Shown: in pieces, positions 41,368-45,946 of the stretch
How positions within the stretch are numbered: position 1 is the first letter of the stretch
How the letters are laid out: the number at the start of each line of letters is the position of its first letter
Assembly (NCBI GenBank): GCA_030690165.1
Contig: JAUYHF010000044.1
Span: forward strand, 1 to 45,946
Direction: 5' to 3'
Source: Deltaproteobacteria bacterium
GTDB taxonomy: Bacteria; Desulfobacterota; GWC2-55-46; UBA9637
Length of the DNA: 45,946 bases
Notes under the pieces: generated by a model
What the model was told of the DNA's origin: nothing
Seen by the model: only the letters and a program-made list of their open reading frames with translations
The model's database searches: none
Program-made: the position numbers and the translations under genes

Positions 41368-41669
41368 AAATCCGTGTTCTCTCCTGCGCAGAACAAGAAT
41401 TAGCAGAGACCGTCGACTACTATAACGAACAGTGTCCCGGACTTGGCTATGAATTCGCGGCAGAGGTTAAGAACACATTTTATCGCATTAAATCCTTTCC
41501 TGAAGCATGGCCCCTTATATCCAGCCGCTCAAGACGCTGTATTACCAATAGATTCCCTTATGGAGTTTTGTACCATTTCAGGCAGGAGTTTATCCTTGTC
41601 TCTGCAATAATGCACTTAAAACGTGATCCGAAAAAGTGGCAGGAACGAATAAAGAAAACGCTCAGATAA
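41364..41669 (+). CDS. ParE/RelE-family toxin
   Basis: A 101-aa protein: VLSCAEQELAETVDYYNEQCPGLGYEF, IKSFPEAWPLIS, RRCITNRFPYGVLYHFRQ and IMHLKRDPKKW. The RRFPY-x-Y strand and the final H-x-x-R-x-P-x-x-W are characteristic of this toxin group. The TAA stop (41667-41669) lies within the attC R'' core. Confidence 0.88.
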   Translation: MKIRVLSCAEQELAETVDYYNEQCPGLGYEFAAEVKNTFYRIKSFPEAWPLISSRSRRCITNRFPYGVLYHFRQEFILVSAIMHLKRDPKKWQERIKKTLR

Positions 41670-41745
41670 CAAGCCGCTCCACATTGACGCTGCTGCTTGC
41701 AAAAAAACCGCAAGCCAGACGCGCAAGTGAGCTTAATCATTATGA
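41664..41745 (+). repeat. attC site of cassette 2
   Basis: It runs from AGATAAC (R'') to ATTATGA, 82 bases. Nested arms pair well: AAGC/GCTT, CTC-CAC-ATTG-ACGC/GCGCAAGTGAG with extrahelical bases, and CTGCTTGC/GCAAGC-AG around a poly-A loop. This is the best-formed attC in the window. Confidence 0.8.
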
Positions 41746-41781
41746 TGACAGCGCTATAATGAATAATGTAAAAAATCGTTC

Positions 41782-43152
41782 TTAATGTTTTTTTGTTGCA
41801 TTAACGGCCTTTATCTCAATTGGCGATGAGGGGTTATTGCTGATTGGTATTGTAAACCTAAAAATAGTTCCTTTTCCCAATTCGCTTTCTATTGAAATAT
41901 TGCCTCCGTGCCTCTCAATAATATATTTTGCCAGAGAAAGGCCCAGGCCTGTGCCTTTTGTTGTTTTTGCAACATTGCCGGCCCTGAAAAATTCCTCAAA
42001 CATGTGCGGCATATCCTCTGCCGGTATGCCTATCCCCGTATCTTTTACCTCAACAATAATAAAACCATCGCTTTGTGAAACTTTTACCAGAACATTTCCG
42101 CCCGACGGTGTATATTTGAAGGCATTGGCAATAAGGTTTGCAAGGACATGGATTATCAGTTCTTTGTCCGCTTCTATTTCCGATGTCTCCTCATCAACTG
42201 CAACTTTTAATTCTATCTGTTTTTCTCCTATTTTAGGCAGCACTATTTCAGCGGCAGTATATATCAGATCTTTGATATTCAATCTCTGAAGATTGAGATT
42301 TCTCTCTGCCCTGATTCTGGATAGATCAAGAAGGTCTTTTGTATAATGATGGAGAAACTCTGTTTTTTTATAAATCCTCTGCAAAATCTCTTTTGTCTTT
42401 TCATCAGCAACTCCGGCAAATCCGCCAAGTATAACCTCCAAAAGGCTCTGGATAGAGGCGAGGGGGGATTTTAAATCGTGGCTGACCATCTTTACATATT
42501 CGTCTTTCTGTCTGTCTTTTTCCAACAGTTTCAGGGCGATCTCTTTTAACTCATTTTCCTTAAGCCGGAGTCTTTCTGATACAGATGCGGTGAAGAAGGT
42601 GGCAATAAAGATGGTGGATGAAAATACAAATGATATGGCTGTCAGATATGCAGAGTTTTTATAAATATCTGTATTCAGAAATCCTCTTACAGGGTAATGA
42701 GGCATGGCATCCAGATACTCAAATATAAAAAGCCCAACTACCAGAAAACAAATAATGCCTGCCTGAATATAGCTTTCCTTTTTTGAAAGGAGCATGCTTG
42801 TAAATATGGTGTGAAATATAAAATAGAATATAAAAGGGTTTTCAGCGCCGCCTGTAAAATGGATAAGGATGGTCAGGCTGATTATATCCAGCATACTCTG
42901 GATAATTGCAAACCTTCTAATGTTAGCGGTTGAAGGGGTTTTATGTTTTAAATAAAGCTTAAACCCTGCATTATAAATAGCGATAAATAATGCGAGCAAG
43001 AAGATAATCCTGGCAGGGAGGATAATCTTAAACAGGTTTAGGGCAGTTAGAAATAAGAGAATGATAAAAACTATTGCGGCCCATCTTATATAGATGAACC
43101 ACTCAAGTCTTTGTAAAAGCTCCTCTTCCAGCAGGTTAGTTGTTTGCTTCAC
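41782..43152 (-). CDS. Membrane sensor histidine kinase
   Basis: A 456-aa kinase. About six hydrophobic segments lie in residues 18-195. HisKA has YVKMVSHDLKSPLASIQSLLE (phosphoacceptor His). HATPase has HVLANLIANAFKYTPSGGN (N box), VKDTGIGIPAEDM, GTGLGLSLAKYIIERHGG. No PAS or periplasmic sensing domain is evident, so the signal probably enters through the membrane part. It overlaps the upstream response regulator by four bases and lies third in a hydrogenase-regulator-kinase run. Confidence 0.92.
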   Translation of the reverse strand: MKQTTNLLEEELLQRLEWFIYIRWAAIVFIILLFLTALNLFKIILPARIIFLLALFIAIYNAGFKLYLKHKTPSTANIRRFAIIQSMLDIISLTILIHFTGGAENPFIFYFIFHTIFTSMLLSKKESYIQAGIICFLVVGLFIFEYLDAMPHYPVRGFLNTDIYKNSAYLTAISFVFSSTIFIATFFTASVSERLRLKENELKEIALKLLEKDRQKDEYVKMVSHDLKSPLASIQSLLEVILGGFAGVADEKTKEILQRIYKKTEFLHHYTKDLLDLSRIRAERNLNLQRLNIKDLIYTAAEIVLPKIGEKQIELKVAVDEETSEIEADKELIIHVLANLIANAFKYTPSGGNVLVKVSQSDGFIIVEVKDTGIGIPAEDMPHMFEEFFRAGNVAKTTKGTGLGLSLAKYIIERHGGNISIESELGKGTIFRFTIPISNNPSSPIEIKAVNATKKH

Positions 43153-43535
43153 TTTTGTTTAAGAAGTTTCTCAATTTTTACGAGCAAGTCCTTGGGTTTT
43201 ATGGGTTTTTCAATAAATTCTTCAACGGGCAGATAGTCTGCATCGGTTTCTTTATTGAATCTGAAGCCGGTCTCCCTTCCCACTGAGGTGAGCATTAGAA
43301 TTGGTATCTTTGAAAGTTCCGGGTTGTTTTTTAATTTATAGCTTATCTGAAACCCCTGATCCTTTGTCTTCATCATCACATCAAGTATTACAAGGTCAGG
43401 TCTTTCCGCTTCAGCCTTTTTATAGCCTGCATCGCCTTCATTGGCGGTTATAACAGCGTAACCTTTGCTCCCAAGCACTATCTTTACTGCCTCTACTATA
43501 TCTGCATCATCGTCAATGATTAAGATTTTTGCCAT
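43149..43535 (-). CDS. Single-domain response regulator
   Basis: A 128-aa REC-only protein: ILIIDDDADIVEAVKIV (acidic pair), LVILDVMMKTKDQG (phosphoacceptor Asp), ILMLTSVG and FIEKPIKPKDLL (conserved Lys). No output domain follows, so it signals by protein contact or as a phosphorelay step. It is translationally coupled to the kinase and starts 9 bases after the hydrogenase stop. Confidence 0.92.
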   Translation of the reverse strand: MAKILIIDDDADIVEAVKIVLGSKGYAVITANEGDAGYKKAEAERPDLVILDVMMKTKDQGFQISYKLKNNPELSKIPILMLTSVGRETGFRFNKETDADYLPVEEFIEKPIKPKDLLVKIEKLLKQK

Positions 43536-43544
43536 AAAGCCTCC

Positions 43545-44834
43545 TCATACAAACCTTACATCCATTATATGCGTGGAGCAGGATATGCATGGATCGTATG
43601 CCCTTACAAGGGATTCTACGCCCCTTGTTATTTCCTCTTTGGGTCTATTAAGGATTGTCGGGATGAAGTTTCTTAAATCATCTTCTATGATAGCAAGGTT
43701 TTGGGCTGTTGGGATAATGCAGTTTGCGTCTTCTACAATCCCGTTCTTGCTGATTGTGTATTCATGATAGAGAGAGCCTCTCGGCGCCTCAACAACGGCT
43801 GCGCCCCTGCCGTATTTTTTTGGTTTTTTTAATTCCTCTTTTTTGAGGCTGCCTGACAGGAGTTTATCAATTATCTTTATTGCATCCTCTGCGCAATGGA
43901 ATGTTTCAACAAGTTGCGCGATATTGTTCATAAACGGGTTGTGTGTATCCGGCGCAAGGCCGAGTTCTTTGGCTGCCTTCTTTGCCGCAGGGGAGAGTTT
44001 CGTGAAATTGTTGCACACCCTTGCAAGTGCGCCAACCATGAAGATACCTTTTCTGCTTCTGGCATGTTTTGCAGTGGATTGCGGGACGATGTTTTCCTTT
44101 ATGACCTTCCTGTAATCGCCGGGTTTTGCAGTGTATTTTTGGCTGGACGATATATTTCCGCTGTAGAATGCGTATCCGCCGTCTTCCTTAAGCGAGATAT
44201 ATTCCCTTTTTTTGGAATATTGAGGGACATTAAAGGTTTTAAACATCTCAAGGGTTGCATTCAGGTCTTCAAATGATTCCTCAAGCCCTTTCTTTAATTC
44301 TTTCAACTCGCCCTTTTTCGGGATATGCGCAACCCCGCCTGGGAAGAATGATATGGGGTGTATGTGCCTTCCTGCAATAACCTCGCATATTTTATTGGCA
44401 AGTTTTTTAAGCCTAAGGCCGCGCGCCACTATTTCAGGATGGCTTTTGGCAAGAGGGACTATGCTTCCTGCATTGAAGAAGTCCGGCAATATCAGGAAAT
44501 AGAGGTGGAGTATATGGCTCTGGATGGTTTCGCCGTGGAACGCAAGTTTTCTTAAAAGCGCCGACTGGTTTGTTATGGCAATGCCCATGGCAGATTCAAT
44601 CGCCTTTACTGAGGCGAGGGTATGGCTTACAGCGCATATCCCGCAGATTCTGGACATAATGTGCTGCGCCTCGTCATACCTCCTTCCCCTGAGCATTGCC
44701 TCATAAAACCGCGGCGATTCTATAATATCAAAACGGAGTTCTTTTATTACGCCCTTTTTTATGTCTATTACAATATTGCCGTGTCCCTCAACCCGTGTAA
44801 TATGGTTTATGTTTATATTTATGTTTTTATGCAT
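43545..44834 (-). CDS. [NiFe]-hydrogenase large subunit (group 3-like)
   Basis: A 429-aa catalytic subunit. HITRVEGHGNIVIDI starts the fold; L1 has RICGIC (C64, C67) and L2 has DPCISCSTH (C416, C419, H422), giving all four Ni-Fe cysteines. Seven residues (IMDVRFV) after H422 form the expected cleavable tail. It resembles MvhA/sulfhydrogenase-type subunits. No small subunit lies beside it: upstream is a divergent unrelated gene and downstream come a response regulator and a kinase. GAGG before ATG 44834 supports that start; GTG 44858 is possible. Maturation would need HypC (13.2 kb) and others. Confidence 0.9.
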   Translation of the reverse strand: MHKNINININHITRVEGHGNIVIDIKKGVIKELRFDIIESPRFYEAMLRGRRYDEAQHIMSRICGICAVSHTLASVKAIESAMGIAITNQSALLRKLAFHGETIQSHILHLYFLILPDFFNAGSIVPLAKSHPEIVARGLRLKKLANKICEVIAGRHIHPISFFPGGVAHIPKKGELKELKKGLEESFEDLNATLEMFKTFNVPQYSKKREYISLKEDGGYAFYSGNISSSQKYTAKPGDYRKVIKENIVPQSTAKHARSRKGIFMVGALARVCNNFTKLSPAAKKAAKELGLAPDTHNPFMNNIAQLVETFHCAEDAIKIIDKLLSGSLKKEELKKPKKYGRGAAVVEAPRGSLYHEYTISKNGIVEDANCIIPTAQNLAIIEDDLRNFIPTILNRPKEEITRGVESLVRAYDPCISCSTHIMDVRFV

Positions 44835-44936
44835 ATCGTTATCCTCGCCTTCCGTCACATTTTTATTTTCATAGAATTATACTATCAGATTTGATAACAT
44901 TATTTACAATAAATATTTGTTAAAAGGAGAACTGTG

Positions 44937-45428
44937 ATGAGAAAATACATTATTCCCATTTTTATGATAGTATTTTTCCCTGCTTTTATCAATGTTCGGG
45001 CGCAGCATCTGGAAGAAAAGACAGACGCTGGAAAGGCAAAATTTACAAAACATTTCAATGAAAGCCTTTTCAGGATTACAGAGAAGGAAGAGTTCAGCGT
45101 TGAGGTTCTGCTTGATGATAAGGAGTACAAAATAGGCAAGGGTGTGATTGGCATTGTAGTCCACGATAAAAATGACAATGATGTTAAATTTGCCGACATA
45201 AAAATCAGCTATCAAGACATGAAGGAATCCCCTGTCGTAATAGAAAAGGGACACGGGGTTTATGTAGTCTCAAACCTTAATATTAAGAGAGAAGGGAAAT
45301 GGGAGCTCAACATAAAAGTGAAACAGTACAGAAAAGTAGACAAGACAACATTTATATTTCCGGATGTCTTGAACAAACCTCTGCCTGCAGGCGAATATAA
45401 TTTGGATACAGCCGGCAAAACTAAATAA
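44937..45428 (+). CDS. Secreted FixH/YtkA-like domain protein
   Basis: A 163-aa protein with a signal peptide (MRKYIIPIFMIVFFPAFINVRA). The mature part looks like a FixH/YtkA-like beta-sandwich: EEFSVEVLLDDKEYKIGKGVIGIVVHDKNDNDV, ending GHGVYVVSNLNIKREGKWELNIKVK. The G-x-Y...G-x-W-x-L pattern fits periplasmic domains linked to metal or redox functions. ATG 44937 has AAGGAG seven bases upstream. It is divergent from the hydrogenase gene, sharing a 100-base promoter region. Confidence 0.65.
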   Translation: MRKYIIPIFMIVFFPAFINVRAQHLEEKTDAGKAKFTKHFNESLFRITEKEEFSVEVLLDDKEYKIGKGVIGIVVHDKNDNDVKFADIKISYQDMKESPVVIEKGHGVYVVSNLNIKREGKWELNIKVKQYRKVDKTTFIFPDVLNKPLPAGEYNLDTAGKTK

Positions 45429-45511
45429 TCAAAGTAAAAACAAATAAATCTGTCCCCATTTCCCACTCATTCCCCACTCTTGCCCCAAAAATAAAAAATG
45501 CTTTTTTCGGG

Positions 45512-45807
45512 TCAACGTATTACTTTCTTCACATTCTCGATCGCCTTATCATAATCAGGATGGTTTGACATTTCAGGCACAATCTCAACATATTTGATTA
45601 GATTATTTTTATCAATAATAAATATGGAACGCGCAAGTAGCCTCAATTCTTTGACTAAAACGCCATAAGCAGCGCCGAAACTTGCATCCCTGTGGTCGGA
45701 TAATGTCTGAACCTTGTCTATGCCTGCTGTGGAGCAGAACCTGGAAATGGCAAAGGGAAGATCCATACTGATGTTCATCAACACTATATCTTCCGACAGC
45801 TTTCCAG
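45512..45807 (-). pseudogene. tpx: Thiol peroxidase, 5' truncated by an IS element
   Basis: Reads LSEDIVLMNISMDLPFAISR, FCSTAGIDKVQTLSDHRDASFG, VKELRLLARSIFIIDKNN and VEIVPEMSNHPDYDKAI: the C-terminal two thirds of Tpx, including the resolving Cys (RFC). The N-terminal part with the peroxidatic Cys is missing; it is replaced at 45808 by transposon sequence. It cannot be active as it stands. Confidence 0.87.
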
Positions 45808-45946
45808 TGGACTTCCCCCGAATTTAAGGACACTAAGTTAGGTTAGGCTACCATAGATTCGAGCTCATAAGATACTGGAGAAAGATACCCCAGTGTTGAG
45901 TGACGTCTCTTTCGATTATAGAATATTTCAATATAATTAAAAATAC
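45808..45946 (-). mobile_element. IS3-family insertion sequence, end (partial)
   Basis: The element edge begins TGGACTTCCCCCGAATTTAA at 45808 (IS3-type TG end), inside tpx. It includes the transposase C-terminus and continues past the window. The left end and any target duplication are not visible. Confidence 0.8.
45843..45946 (-). CDS. IS3-family transposase (OrfB), C-terminal end (partial)
   Basis: The frame reads [20 protein letters not shown] followed by [10 protein letters not shown] and a TAA at 45845-45843. The YN-x-x-R-x-H-x-x-LGYLSP motif is diagnostic of the DDE integrase of IS3-type elements (catalytic E just upstream of the window edge). Its remaining sequence is outside the window. 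Confidence 0.9.
   Translation of the reverse strand, partial: IFNYIEIFYNRKRRHSTLGYLSPVSYELESMVA

Larger units (their letters stand above)
40731..41739 (+). mobile_element. Integron-type gene cassette 2 with a TA pair
   Basis: It starts at the R' of the first attC and ends with a second attC. The cargo is a ParDE-like pair plus a possible 49-aa ORF. Its first 26 bases (TTATGATGACAGCGCTATAA and on) recur immediately after the second attC at 41740, so a second truncated copy of the same cassette start lies downstream. Confidence 0.7.

Overview
The window is about 46 kb of chromosome from a Gram-negative, probably anaerobic bacterium of moderate-to-low GC. Evidence for this is a CdhA-type nickel CO dehydrogenase gene, a [NiFe]-hydrogenase large subunit, HypC, an LptM-like lipoprotein, HD-GYP and hybrid two-component proteins, and genes shot through with palindromic and heptameric repeats. 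The style resembles Nitrospirota or Desulfobacterota-like sediment genomes, but I cannot fix the phylum from sequence alone. I see no rRNA, complete tRNA or CRISPR array.

Layout: 1-4.9 kb is an accessory zone. The end of nnrD and tsaE are followed by two PIN-type toxin-antitoxin (TA) modules. Copies of the tsaE 3' tail lie after each module. A minus-strand block resembling an integron cassette follows (orphan antitoxin, sigma-region-4 protein, HEPN protein; attC-like sites near 2.55 and 4.17 kb), then two small membrane proteins. 4.9-13.5 kb holds lpd-lysC-argH-lipoprotein-lysA-ubiA-hypC, interrupted by an MNT/HEPN pair, a ParDE-like pair and a single attC-bearing cassette. 13.5-18.5 kb holds tag, a compact CdhA-like CODH, and SdhB-like and SdhE/HdrB-like iron-sulphur proteins. 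18.5-24 kb is a housekeeping run, tmk-holB-ricT-metG-tatD/radical-SAM fusion. 24-27.4 kb is a minus-strand two-component pair. 27.6-30.7 kb is cysteine desulfurase-tsaD-rsmA. 30.7-35 kb is accessory (secreted protein, P63C protein, cutA, a frameshifted LVIVD-repeat protein). 35-40 kb holds a glycosyltransferase, pyk, a class II aldolase and membrane proteins. 40.3-41.8 kb is a short array of attC-bearing cassettes without an integrase. 41.8-44.9 kb is histidine kinase, response regulator and hydrogenase large subunit on the minus strand. The right edge is a tpx gene cut by an IS3-family element.

Main themes: (1) short repeats invade conserved genes in frame: 7-bp tandem repeats in tsaD, cdhA, sdhB and a lipoprotein signal peptide, and palindromes in cdhA and a glycosyltransferase; (2) integron-type cassettes are scattered with no integrase in view; (3) six complete or partial TA loci occur; (4) a CdhA-like CODH lies beside SdhB/SdhE-like electron carriers with no acetyl-CoA synthase genes; (5) a hydrogenase large subunit has no small subunit beside it and is followed by a response regulator and kinase. 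Two conserved genes (ubiA family and tsaD) appear to use non-canonical start codons, ATA and CTG.
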